Below, in pieces: positions 44,730 to 56,751 of a DNA stretch of 64,000 nt. The position numbers and the translations under genes were made by a program. Numbering within the stretch: the stretch's first letter is position 1; each line of letters opens with the position of its first letter. This DNA is from Hydra vulgaris (taxonomy: Eukaryota; Cnidaria; Hydrozoa; Anthoathecata; Hydridae). The stretch is from contig NC_088926.1 of NCBI RefSeq assembly GCF_038396675.1, positions 18,366,001 through 18,430,000 of the forward strand. Reading direction: 5' to 3'. A model generated the notes under the pieces. That model ran no database searches, had not been told where the DNA came from, and worked only from the letters and a program-made list of their open reading frames with translations.

Positions 44730-45790
44730 CATTTACTTCTTTGTTTATGTTTCGCTGATATAACAATGCGCGCTTATTACGGTGTTTGCAAATTCTTTTA
44801 ATGCAAATATACCATTTCGCACTTTTTTTCGCATCGCTCGTTTTTGCAGCTGCTTTGAGCTTTTAAAGATTTGCACTTATGCTGACGTTTGCAAATTCTG
44901 TCGGCACACTTTTGCCAGTTTGCACTTGAGTTAGTAAAAAAAAAAATTATAGTTCAAATAAACGCAAACTTACAGCTAAATATTGATTTTTACTAGCAAT
45001 TAAATTAATTAATTATTAATACATAAGAATTATACACATAGAATTCTTAAGAGATTCATGCTTTGAAAATTTTTTAATAATATATAATTTTTGATATTTG
45101 TTCAAGGATCTGCAGCTAAATTAAATAATTCTGATGGTGATTTCTATTATTTCTATTCATAATTTCTATGTTTAGAAATTGTTATTATGATTTTCAACTT
45201 ACATTTAATACATTTGAAATTCTACATCATCACTTAAACACGTGGTTAAAAATCCATGTTTCAATGGTTCAAGTCGAAGTCCGTGGTTAAAAGTCCATGT
45301 TTATTTAAAATAACAAAAAAAAAACTCAATTATCCTGTTTAAATTTTAACTTAATTTTATCCATTTCTAATTACTTCATGCAACTATATTAAAATTAACG
45401 AATGAGTTTAACAAAATGGTTGCTATAAATATTACTCAATCTATTAAACCGGTTAAAACTTTATAATAAAACTTTATATAATAAAACTTTTATAATAAAA
45501 AATTGCAATCCCTTATTTTATAGAGCTTTAACTCTTGAGCGATTGAAAATTTGTTTATAAAGTTTCAAATATATTGATTTATATTTAATTATTCTTATCA
45601 ATATAAATTACAATATCGTTTACAACGTAGTTTTCAAAGTCTATCCCACTATAACTATGAAGCATGACGACAAATAATTCTTTTATCAGAGGCGATGGCG
45701 ATAGATCGTTATGTTATTTTAAAGTTTACCGCAATTTTTTCTCAATAAATAGTCATTTGACGCCTGTATAAATACATAAAAATATTTGTT
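44730..45790. other. Unassigned AT-rich stretch
   Basis: No gene recognised. A short direct repeat with GTGGTTAAAA(G/A)TCCATGTTT occurs twice near 45241-45302. Confidence 0.5.
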
Positions 45791-47454
45791 ATTCTATTTC
45801 ACGATCCAGGTTTATTACACTGTTCCAGGAATTAAATACTTTTGCTTCAATGCTTCAAATAACATTAAATATTTTATAGATATTCTTCTTCAACATAATG
45901 TTATTCCAACATTAAATAAGCCAACCAGAATAACTAAAAACTCTTCTACATTACTAGATAATATAATCACCAACAACTTTTATAAAAACCCTGTTTATAC
46001 TGGTATAATTAAGACAGACTTATCAGATCATTTTGCTACTTTTCTAATTACTAAAAATATTACAATTAACAATAAGCCTTCAAAAACTATTATATACAAG
46101 AGGAAGATCAAACTCCTTACAACAGTTCCAAGACCTTTTAGAATATAAGATTGATTGGGACCTTATACTGAAATCAAGTGAGGTAAACAATGCCTACGAA
46201 CTATTTCTTCATCATTTTTGTAATCAGTATGAAAATGCGTTTCCTGAGAAAAATTGTTATAAATACCAAGTCACTCCTATGTCCTTGGATGTCTAAGGGC
46301 CTACTAAAACCCTCGAAGAAAAAAAAAAAGTTATAAGAAAAGTTCTTAAAAAATAAAACATATTAAAATGAAACAAACTATAAACATTATAAAAATATAT
46401 TTGAAAAAACTAAAAAAAACTCTAAAAAACTTTATTACTCAAAGTTGTTAGAAAAAACTAACGGAAACACTAAAAAGACATGGAAGGTTATTAAAGAAAT
46501 TATTGGCAATTCAAAAAATTATGAAAAAAATAATCTGCCCAAAAAAATCCTAGTAGATGGTAAATTTATATGCGATAAAGCAATAATTGCTGAAAATTTG
46601 AACAGCTTCTTACTTAATATTGAGCCTAACTTAGCTGAAAAAATTCCGCCAAGTTCTTCTTCATATGATTTATATTTAAAAACCAATGATAAAGTAATGG
46701 ATGAATCTAAACTAGATATTTATGAGTTGCGATCTGTTCTAGATAGTCTTAAAAACAACACTAGTGCAGGTTTTGGTCAAACTTGCGTGCATGTTGTAAA
46801 ATCAGTTTTTGATATAGAATTCTCTCTATATCACATTTTTGATCTTTCTATTAAATGAAGTACTGTTCCAGAAAAACTAAAAATTGCACGAGTCTCACCT
46901 ATTTTTAAATCTGGTGATAACACAAATTACAGACCAATATCGGTTCTGCCATGCTTTTCTAAGTTACTCGAACGCATAATGTATAATAGACTTAACAGCT
47001 ACTTAACGGTAAACAACATGTTGTTCAACAAACAATTTGGTTTTAAAAAAAATCACTCAACCGATCACGCTTTGACCAAGTTAGTAACCCATGTTACAAA
47101 TGCCTTCAATGATGATTCTTTGATATTAGGAGTTTTTACTGATCTTTCTAAAGCCTTTGACACCGTCAACCATGTCATTCTTCTTAAAAAACTCGAACAT
47201 TATGGAATAAAAAACAATAACTTACTCTGGTTAAAGAATATTTATTAAGCAGAAAACAGTTTATATAATATGAAACAGGTAAAGCGTCCAAAAATATATT
47301 GACATGCGGAGTTTTTCAAGGCTCGATTTTAGGACCAATATTATTTTTACTTTATATAAATAATTTATCTTTTAAAACTTTTTCAAACTTATTAAATTTC
47401 ATTTTATTTGCGGAGACTCCAACCTGTTTTATTCACATAGGGATACTAAAATGC

Positions 47455-47640
47455 TTTTTTTTTTTTTATTTTTTTTATTTTTTTTTTTTTACGGTCTTAT
47501 CACAGAGCACCGCGGAAGTGCATTTAACCAGGAAGTTCACGCCTCCTTCCTTACCGTGACGCGAAAATTTGTCCAGAGCTCGTTTCGAACCTGGATCTCC
47601 TGCTTTGAAAGCAAGCGCTCTAACCACTGCGCCATGGCCG
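47455..47640 (-). mobile_element. tRNA-derived SINE inside element F
   Basis: On the minus strand: TGGCGCAGTGGTTAGAGCGC (A box; plus 47615-47634), an anticodon-like stem and loop, GGTTCGAAAC (B box; plus 47582-47591), a body of about 80 nt and an A-rich tail (plus 47455-47490). It interrupts the reverse transcriptase frame of the host element between ...TKM and TVNEELNKVNEWF. The D-arm and anticodon arm can be drawn, but the acceptor stem is absent, so it is a SINE and not a tRNA gene. Confidence 0.88.
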
Positions 47641-47713
47641 CAGTGGTTAATGAAGAGTTAAACTTTTTACAGTGGTTAATGAAGAGTTAAACAAAGTAAA
47701 CGAATGGTTTACA

Positions 47714-47935
47714 CTCAACGCCGTTAATGCAAGTTCTCAAATTTTTTTGTCTAGTGATAACATATTTTTTTTCCGGTCTGCAACATTTGTTTATAAACAA
47801 TATATGTTAAGTTTTAAAAGATATGTTAAGTTTAAACAATATCTATATATATTGTTTAAAACTCAACATATCTTTTGCGATGGAGTAAGAAAATATGTAT
47901 ACATATTTTCTACAAAAAAAATTTAAATATATTAA

Positions 47936-47979
<44 letters not shown>

Positions 47980-48574
47980 CTATGGTAATTTAAAGACCGG
48001 AATTTTAGTTAAATAGTTTTATGGCATTATAAAATAGGGGTGGTTCACATCACAGTAATGTTTAAATTTTGAGCTTAGACTTTTAAATAAACCTCAAGAG
48101 ATTTTACACACAAATTGCCAACTAGTAGTATGTCAATTTGTGTGTTCTTCACACTCATATTAATAAAAACTTTCATATAAAATGGAAAAAACAGATTTTA
48201 AACTTGAAATAACAATTTTTTTTCGACCTTTAATATGTTTGCAGACATATGACTGGTTAGAAATTAAAAATATAACTTAAAACTTGTTTGAAAAAGTTGT
48301 TTTTTTCAATTTAATGTTTTATCTTCATTGAGAGCAGCACCATTTTATACCAAAATATGGTTCATCAAATATAAAGCAAAATTTTATATCTAAACTTAAG
48401 TAATTTGAAAAAAATTTAACTTTGTTTGATTTTAGACAAACTAAAGCGCTAGGAGAAAAATATAAAAAATAAAAAAAACAATTATTCGGGCTAAAAAAAT
48501 GCAGTGAAACATAACCTTTTTATAAAAACGCAAAATTCGTGTATTTTCCAGTACATGCATTAACGGCGTTGAGC
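47714..48574. mobile_element. DNA element with 18-bp terminal inverted repeats
   Basis: CTCAACGCCGTTAATGCA near 47714 and its exact reverse complement near 48557-48574 bound about 860 bp that break the frame of element F between FTLN and NKLSLN. The interior is non-coding, with a (TA)n array (47939-47974) and nested inverted repeats around 47800-47880. The target duplication is unclear. Confidence 0.75.
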
Positions 48575-49299
48575 ATGTAATAAACTATCGCTAAACGTAA
48601 CAAAAACTATATACTATTTCATAAACAAAATAAAATAGATAATCTTCCCCAAAAATTAACTGATCTGAAAATAAATAAAACAAATATTACTAGACAAACA
48701 TCTGTAAACTTCTTAGGTGTTATTCTAGATGAAAATTTATCTTGGAAGACTCATATAAGCTCTCTGGAAAGAAAACTTTCAAGAAATATTGCAATAATGT
48801 ATAAAGCAAAACCATTCTTAAGTATTAGGTCTTTAAAAAATTTGCATTTTTCTTTTATACATAGTTATTTAACTTACATAAATATTGTATGGGCAAGCAC
48901 AAATTATACAAAGTTGAAAAAAATTTATTCAAAACAAAAACATGCTTGCAGAATTGTATTTGGCGCAACAAGAAATATGATTTGCGAGCCACTTCTAAGT
49001 AAGCTTGGATCATTAAACGTGTACAAAATTCATGTATATTTAGTCGTACAACTCATGTATAAAATAAAATACGAACTCTAATAACATTTAATCAATATTT
49101 TAGTAAAATAAGCCATAAATACCCCACCAGATTTTCCGGAAACAATTTTGTAACTCCAAATATTAATCTAAAGTTATGTTCTTATTCTATTCAGTATCGG
49201 GGACCTTTTTTATGGAAAAGTTTTAAACAGATTGTTCATAATAAAAAACAAACACTTCCGCAATTCAAAGCTAATTTAAAATATCATTTAGTAAATATG

Positions 49300-52200
49300 G
49301 ATTTTAATACTTCAAATCACCTAAAACAAATGTTTCTAAAAAATAGCAAAGAGCACAAAATATTATTCTGTATTGGAGACATAAATATAAACTGTCTACA
49401 GTACAATAAAGATGCTGTTACCAAAAAATTTTTTGACAATGTTTCAACACTACATATTTCCTATAATAAACAAACCAACCCGGGTAACATTTAATTGAAT
49501 CACTGCAATAGACAACATATTGACTAATTCATTTTATGATTCTTCATACGGATATATCCGATCACTTTCCGATATACTTTTCCTTTTTTCAAGATACAAA
49601 AAATAATAACTCTAAAATCAAAGTCTATATACGAAAAATTAATAATTTTACTATTCAACAGTTTAAAAGACTCACTATCGGCAGTATAGTGGGATAGGAT
49701 TTACCTTGCCTAAAGTTGCTTATAATTACCAAATTCATTATAAGCAACCTTGGGCATACCAACTCCGCTTATAATGAATTTATAGAAATATTCTTAAAGC
49801 ACTATGATAATCATTTTCCAATTATAGAACAAGAATTAAAAGTAAAATACTTACAATGTCCAAGGAGAGGTATAAAAAGAGGTATAAAAAATCTTAAAAA
49901 CAGAGGTATAAAAAATCTTAAAAAAAACTTTACATCAGGTTTTTAAAAATTAGAAAAAAATCTTAATACTTACAAACAATACAAAAATTTATTTGAAAAA
50001 ATAAAAAAAAGTTCGAAGAAAAAATACTACTCAAACCAAATAAAAAATGCAACTGGTGACATTAAAAAAACATAAAATACTATAAAAGAAATAATTCGAA
50101 ACAAAAAAGTTAAATCAAATAGTTTACCTGCTCAAATAGTCATAGATAATATAGAGTACAGTGACAAAAATACGACTGCTGAAAAAATCAACGAACTTTT
50201 TGTTAACATTGGCCCTAATCTTACCTCAAAAACTAAGTCTCCTAATAACTCATTCAAGTCATACCTAAGTGATACCCAGGGCGAACTAAAATACAAAGAA
50301 CTGAACTATCAAGAACTTAATGTTGCTCTAAATTCCTTAAAATTAAATAAAACTCCAGGTATAGATGATATCTGTAGTAGGGTAGTGGCAAATGTCTTTA
50401 CAACGATAAATAAACCTATGTTTGAAATTTTTAAGTATTTAATTAAAACAGGAGTTGTACCGGACAAGCTTAAAGTAGCTAAAGTAGTATCAATATTTAA
50501 AACAGGTGAAACATACTTAGTTAATAATTATAGACCTATCTCGGTACTCCCTACCTTTTCAAAGCTTCTCGAAAAATAATATAACAGATTGTATGAGTAT
50601 TTAATCCAAAATAAAATTCTAAATAGAAAGGAATTCAGTTTCCAAAAACATTATTCAACTGAACACGCAATCCTAGATCTAGTTAACAATATATGTGATT
50701 CTTTTGATAAAAAACAGTTTTTTCTAGGCATCTTTATTGACCTGTCAAAAGCATTTAATACTGTAAATCATAATATCTTTCTTAAAAAAATGGAAAACTA
50801 TGGGATAAAAAACATAACCCTTGACTGGTTCAAAAACTAAGCAACAGACAACAATGTGTTTTTTTAGATAATTATAAACACTCAAAACTGCTAAGAGTTG
50901 AGTGCGGTGTCCCCCAAGGTTCCATTCTTGGACCTCTTCTTTTCTTCTATATATTAACGACCTTACAAAAGCCTCGGATAAACTTGATGTAATTATGTTT
51001 GCCGATTACACAAACTTATTTTATTCCTCGAACTCAATCAAAGGCCTTTATGAATGTATGAACAAAGAGCTTAAAAGATTAAATATATGGTTGAAACTAA
51101 ATAAGTTATCATTAAATACAGAAAAAACAAAATACATACTGTTTCATTCCAAAAAACAAAAAAATACTATACCAACTATCCTTTCCTCACAAATAGATAA
51201 GGTAAACATTGAAAGAACAGAAACAACTAAATTTCTTGGGATCTTTATGACGAAAATATATCTTGGAGAGCTCATATAAGTACAATAAACACCAAAATTT
51301 TAAAAAATATTGAGATACTCTACAAAGTTAAACCTATGTTGTCCCAACATAATCTTAAATCGCTTTATTTTTCTTACATCCAAAGATATCTGACGTACTC
51401 TAGTATTACATAGGCAAGTACACACAAATCCAAATTGAGTACTATTTATAGTCAAAAACATGCATCAAGATTAGTTTATAATAAAGACAAACTCACCCAT
51501 GCTGAACCCTTACTAAAAACCTTGAATGCACTAAATGTTTACCAAATGAACATCTACCAAAACGTACTATTCCTGCTCAAATACAAACTTGGACTTGTCC
51601 CATTGCATTTTTTAGATAACTTTTTTCAAGTTAACTCTAATAGATATATAACAAGAGCAACAGGCAACTTCACACTGCCTAAAAGAACAACAAAGTTCTC
51701 ACGGTTTTCTATTTCCTACCGGGGTCCGTACCTATATAACAAAATTATATCAAAAAATATAGAACTTAAAATATTAAATAATCCTGCCAACTTGAAAAAT
51801 AAATTAAAATACCTCATACTTAATATCAACAATTATATTGACATGTATTAAACTTAAAAAAACAAAATTTATACTAAAATATTTATGTCTATCACTGACT
51901 GTATACTGTTTAACCACTTTTGACTATATATAAATATGAAATAGACTTTATTTAACCATTTAGAGATACTCGATGATAAGTCTTCTTAGACTTCCACGAG
52001 TTTTCCTTTACAACAACATGTATATATCTGAAGTAACAAAAAAATTGCTTGTCTTTTCTTTTTCTTTTTTATTTTTGTTCTTTTATTTTTAAAAATGCAG
52101 ATAGTTTTTATGATAAGAAACACTATTAGTTCACGTTATACTTAGTTATACTTGGTAAATCACTTTTTATTATGATATGTTATACGTTGTAATATGTTAT

Positions 52201-52970
52201 ATTTATTTATTTTTATTTTTTACGTTGCATTATATTATGTCATGCAGTTGTAACGTAACAATGTGTAAATTTATTGAAGTTGTAAAAAAAATATATATAT
52301 ATATATATTCTAAATATTGCCAGTCTTTTTTAGAAGTTATCTTTATAATGATACATTAACTTAAACAACATTAACATGTTAACTACCAAAAAACTAAAAA
52401 TAATAAGAAGATCAACTATTATTATCGATGTCTTTATCACACTTCTTTAAAAATGTTTACTTTTGAATATTTAGTCTTGAAGTTTAAAAAGTTTTATTTT
52501 TTTGTTTCATTTAATCTAAACATGTAGTATCTTTTTGTAAATTATCTTATATTTATTTTATTTTTGACACTTTTATATATTTTACGTTGTTGTGGATGGA
52601 ATTTTATTCATTTTATTATAAAAACGACAACACAAAGCAATATGTATGTATGTATATATGTACATATGTATGTATGTCATGTCCGTATGTGTGTATGTAT
52701 ATACACATAAATATTTATACATTTTACATCTTTCTTAACTAGGTTTACTTTTAATTTTTTAATACTTTTTTGTTTCTTAACTTCTTATACTTGACATTTT
52801 GTAAAGATTTTTTAATATTTTACGGACTTGTAAAATACGATTGTAATTAGGCTCGGTGATAAGGCTAATTGATGCCTTCTGCTTGCTCCAGCCATTTCCT
52901 TTTGTTATATTTGTACATTGTATATATTCTTAACGGCGAAATAAATGAAACCGCTTTGAGTTTTACTACG
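49300..52970 (+). mobile_element. CR1-like non-LTR retrotransposon G with 3' end
   Basis: Starts inside the endonuclease (SKEHKILFCIGDININCLQY, 49354). Linker and reverse transcriptase follow: NSLKLNKTPGIDDICSRVVA (50335), [17 protein letters not shown] (50527), FLGIFIDLSKAFNTVNHNIF (50721), CGVPQGSILGPL-like sequence (about 50905), MFADYTNLFYSSNS (50997) and a C-terminal region open from 51435 to a TAA at 51849-51851. The catalytic FADD is changed to FADY. About 1.1 kb of 3' untranslated sequence runs to GGTGATAAGGCTAATTGATG near 52855, the family's 3' tail. Several stops and shifts are present; inactive. Confidence 0.88.
52640..52705. repeat. (TATG)n-rich microsatellite
   Basis: TATG/TGTA units within the 3' region of element G. 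Confidence 0.85.
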
Positions 52971-53450
52971 CTTTGAGTTTTAAAAGTTATGTTAAATATA
53001 TCTTGATATTAATTGATTGTTAGCAAACATCAATATAATTTTGTCCGCCATAAATCTTATTTCTGGCCGTTCGATCTTCGAAAAAGTACACTATATTAAA
53101 GTGACATATTTAAACAAAATTTACCATTTATTCTGTTAAATTTTTTTACTCATTTAACATTTCAAAATCCTCTTATTTATTAAACAGCTTATTGCTAAAT
53201 AAAAAGCTTCATGAGGTCAGGCTTTGCAGTAATTAAAGTATGAATTATTGAAATCTCTATGATCTTATCAACAAATGACTGGATATGCTAGATTTAACAA
53301 GAATATAGATAAAATCATCAAAATTAAATAAAAGAAAATTGTAACTAGATTAATAACACTAGACGCGTGGTTAGACATACTAGTGAGTGGTTAAACGTTT
53401 TTTTTCTTTATGAAAGTTGTATTTGGAATACTTTTTAATTGCATAAAATC

Positions 53451-53524
53451 GCATTTCTGATTGATTTACATCTAATTATTAAATCAGGTATTTCTGATTG
53501 ATTTACATCTAATTATTAAATCAT
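53451..53524. repeat. 37-bp tandem duplication
   Basis: Two almost identical copies of a unit containing ATTTCTGATTGATTTACATC and TAATTATTAAATCA. Confidence 0.93.
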
Positions 53525-53634
53525 TTGAGTTTAATTTTGTTACTTATTTTTGTTTTTATATTTTAAAATATGTAAAACTTTGGAAACATTGTGAAATTAA
53601 ATTTACATATTTATTAAATAGAATAGAACGGAGC

Positions 53635-53945
53635 TAGTTGGTAATAGGGGCAAGTTGGTAATAGGGGCAAGTTGGTAATAGGGGCAAGTTGGTAATAGGG
53701 GCAAGTTGGTAATAGGGGCAAGTTGGTAATAGGGGCAAGTTGGTAATAGGGGCAAGTTGGTAATAGGGGCAAGTTGGTAATAGGGGCAAGTTGGTAATAG
53801 GGGCACGTTGGTAATAGGGGCAAGTTGGTAATAGGGGCAAGTTGGTAATAGGGGCAAGTTGGTAATAGGGGCAAGTTGGTAATAGGGGCAAGTTGGTAAT
53901 AGGGGCAAGTTGGTAATAGGGGCAAGTTGGTAATAGGGGTAAGTT
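53635..53945. repeat. 17-bp tandem repeat, about 18 copies
   Basis: GGGGCAAGTTGGTAATA is repeated head to tail about 18 times with hardly any variation (one GCACG for GCAAG, and a final GGGGTAAGTTGGGAA). Because 17 is not a multiple of 3, all three frames on the minus strand are open and encode similar Pro/Leu/Tyr repeats, which are not real proteins. The array lies on one side of the transposase remnant at 54549-55577. Confidence 0.97.
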
Positions 53946-54548
53946 GGGAAATTAAAATATTTCGAAAACTATGCGTCGCATGATAAAGTATCTAATTTGC
54001 AAAAGTTAGGGTATTGGAATGGTAACACAATGCGCAACAAAAGGTTTTTCGATGGTATTCGAGTAAGATGCACGGGCACTTTTTTTATTTAGGAACAAAA
54101 AAGTAAAAAAAAAAATTAGCAATTTTTCTCTTAGATGCTTATAAATTTTTTTATCTGCCATCACTTAAGTGTTTTAAGTGTTTTTCACTTAAATATTTTA
54201 GTAATTTATTACGCTTTCGATTGTAGTTAACCGTTTTTTTCTAAATCTCACAGTTCTCTTTAGAATTTAACTAATGTGTCACCTTGTGCAGTTATGCAAG
54301 TTGAGCAGCTTTGAAAAAAATAAATAAAACTGAACTATTTTAAATCGTGATTTAAAGTTAAAAGTTAAATCGTGCTTTAAAGTTCAAGATAATTAGATAA
54401 CATTGTATTTTTTAAATTTGTATTTTAAGCAAAACTTTATTTTGAGGAAACAACAAATAAATATACAAAACCATAACAAAAAGTAAAAAAAAAAAAAATC
54501 AAAACCCTTCAGGAATATATTTTAAGCTTTTTTCTTCGTCATCTTTGT

Positions 54549-55577
54549 CTAACTAACCCTTTTTAACTGTTGTTTTCTTCTCTTTTTGACATGGTCACTG
54601 GACTTTTGAAGTGACCGCTTTACAGTTACTTTCTTCTTTTCATTAAGTTTCATAAGGTAACATCCTGTTAGTTGTAATATATTTAGTACAGAGAGGATTC
54701 TATTAGGACCTTCACTAAATTTAATAACAGATGAATTAATTGCAGACTCTAAGACTGCTCTACCCACAAAAATATTTTTTGGGCAGCGTCTCCAAATAAT
54801 CTGGTTGAGTGCCTCGTTGGAGTTTTGCGTCTTACCATGAAGATATTTTTTTAGTAAATCATCTGAAGATAAATCAGTAAAAACTGGTTTTAAAATGTTG
54901 AAGACTGCAACAGAAAGATTTACTTGCTCTATATAAGTATTTACACTATGAAATTTGTCTAAATGATATTTGCACCAAGTCTCAGTGTCTCTGGGGCACA
55001 TACGGTGTCGACATTCCTTGTCGTCAAAATCTGCACAATGAAATAAAATGGCCTAAATAGTTTTTTTCATAGCATATAAATTTTCAAGATTGTTTCTTAT
55101 GGCTAGGCCGTATAAGTTCTGCATAGAATTAATCACAGATTTAGTTAACTTTCCTCTTCCATGGAGTGGTGTCTTCGTTCTCTTGTAAGTCTTAACAACC
55201 TTACGAAGTCTAGTATCCATTCTTTTCTGTACATGGCCAATACATTCCAATTTTGTGATCTTAATGTTCAAATCTTTGTAAGGGTCACTTTCAATTACAT
55301 CTTTGAAGGAGGAAGTGTCACCATCTCCAAGTTATTCATTGTAAACCAAATTTTTTTTTTCAATTGAGCGATGGAATATTTTGACTGCTTGATATATTAA
55401 TTTCAACATCTTTTTCTTTGTTTTGTTGGTCATCACTGTATATGACAAATTTTTTGTGAAGATGCTGATTCGTTCTTCTTCTTTTCCTATTATAAATCTT
55501 CTTATTCTCTTTAATTTAAAAAAAAATTTTCGTTTTGCACCAATACAAATGGGTTTGCATAATAAACAAATATCCAA
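54549..55577 (-). pseudogene. Mutator-like transposase-domain gene, two internal stops
   Basis: One reading frame runs from 55577 to 54549, broken by a TAA (55332-55334) and a TAG (55053-55055). It holds LGDGDTSSFKDVIESDPYKD, ITKLECIGHVQKRMDTRLRK, then, after the second stop, AILFHCADFDDKECRHRMCP, LKPVFTDLSSDDLLKKYLHG, KTQNSNEALNQIIWRRCPKN and FVGRAVLESAINSSV. This order matches the Mutator-like transposase domain proteins common in arthropods and cnidarians, as I remember them. A lysine-rich tail (HVKKRRKQQLKR) follows. A TAG just upstream of 55577 cuts off any longer N-terminus. The frame is otherwise intact, so this is a young pseudogene. Confidence 0.75.
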
Positions 55578-55599
55578 AAAGTCCTAAAATTGACAGCAC

Positions 55600-56450
55600 T
55601 TAGAAACAACTTTTACAGGCTGCTTTTATAACTTATGACTTTAAGCTGCATATAACCAAAACGAGGTTATATATTTACATCAATTATTACCAATAAAGAA
55701 AATATTTTGACTAGTTAATAACCTAAAAATAACTCAAAATGTGGTTGCTATGGACGTGTCTAAGGATAGAATTTTTAAGTACCTAAATATAACAGATATC
55801 TTTTTTTATAGAGTTTGTTCTCAATCAAAATTTTCAGAGACTATTCACAAGTGATGAAGGAATAAAATAAGCTTAAAAAAAAAAAAAAAAATTTTTATAA
55901 AAATAAGCTTTTATAAGTGGAGGACCACCTTAATGACGCTTTCCATCTACTCAATTTTTCTCAAACAAATCGAAATACCTTATTTACCAAATCTTAATCA
56001 ATTATTAGCAGGGTAAAGTATCTTTCCAGTCATGTAAAAATTTTATAAATCCACTATTCACGAGATTTGTTCGATTTAGTGAAAATTGCTCAATTTGCCT
56101 CGGTCTATTAACCTCAGTCTACCCTACTATAAACTTACAGTTTTTTTAAACAACAAACCCATATAAGGAAAATTGAAAATCATTTTTTGCAAATACTTAA
56201 TAATTTAGGATTTGTATTTATTTTTTTAGAGTAGCAATAGTAGTAGCACTACCCTAAGAAGGAGAGGAGAGGTGTTATTTTACTATCCATCCCCCCCTCC
56301 CTCTTTGTCCGCTCCCACTTTCGCATTAAGTATTAGTTCTAGGTATAAAGTTTTTGGATTTTAAGATCAAGCTTTAACTACCAACGTCTTATGTAAAAAC
56401 TTTTCAATTAATTACGAATCCAGCAAACATTGTTTTAGTGGATTTGCAGT
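55600..56450. other. Region right of the Mutator-like gene
   Basis: No gene. Around 56090-56145, CTCAATTTGCCTCGGTCTAT followed by TAACCTCAGTCTACCCTACT reads on the other strand as a GGGTAGACTGAGG ... GAGGCAAATTGAG sequence, loosely like the 17-bp units at 53635. It may be the opposite end of the element. Confidence 0.35.
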
Positions 56451-56457
56451 GGATCTG

Positions 56458-56665
56458 TATAGGTATTTTTTTAGCGGTTCATCGGAGTTTTGCTCATCGG
56501 TTACTTAGTGGACCATTATTGACAGCCGCTATGAATGGCAATCTGATTTTTTTCCGAGATTTTAATAGTGGCTAGTCATCAGCTAGCCACTCTCAGCGGC
56601 TGCCACTAATGGTCTATTAAGTAACCGATGAGCAAAACTACAGCGATCCGCTCAAAATGCCTATA
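56458..56665. mobile_element. Foldback element, about 208 bp
   Basis: Left arm (TATAGGTATTTT ... GTTTTGCTCATCGGTTACTT ... GACAGCCGCT) pairs with the right arm over nearly its whole length. A second smaller inverted repeat AGTGGCTAG/CTAGCCACT lies in the centre. No coding capacity. Confidence 0.88.
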
Positions 56666-56751
56666 TGGTTCAATGAAATTACGCTTTAGAATGGTTGCTG
56701 GGAAATATAGTAAAATATGAAATTTTTTTTTTTGATTAAGTATCATTTTCC

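Larger units (their letters stand above)
45800..49300 (+). mobile_element. CR1-like non-LTR retrotransposon F, with SINE and foldback insertions
   Basis: ORF2 order: endonuclease end (PTLNKPTRITKNSSTLLDNI, about 45910), linker (NGNTKKTWKVIKEIIGNSK, 46454), reverse transcriptase ([20 protein letters not shown], about 46924; [20 protein letters not shown], about 47129; FQGSILGPILFLLYINNL, about 47313), then a damaged FADD box at 47407. A SINE (47455-47640) and a foldback element (47714-48574) interrupt it. The C-terminal region resumes at about 48580 (VNFLGVILDENLSWKTHISS at 48709) and ends near 49300. Frames 46445-46858 and 46979-47248 are the longest open parts. Stops make it inactive. Confidence 0.88.

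Noticed and set aside
47582..47640. tRNA gene on the minus strand
   Set aside because: A and B boxes are good but there is no acceptor stem, and the sequence continues into a body with an A-rich tail, so it is a SINE.
47451..47690. Plus frame rich in Phe at 47451
   Set aside because: It is the antisense of the SINE A-rich tail and body.
53603..53925. Three overlapping frames of about 100 codons with Pro-Leu-Leu-Pro-Thr-Cys repeats
   Set aside because: A 17-bp unit opens all three minus frames; no unique N- or C-terminal sequence supports a protein.
53635..53945. CRISPR-like regularly spaced repeats
   Set aside because: The units are contiguous with no spacers, and the genome is eukaryotic.
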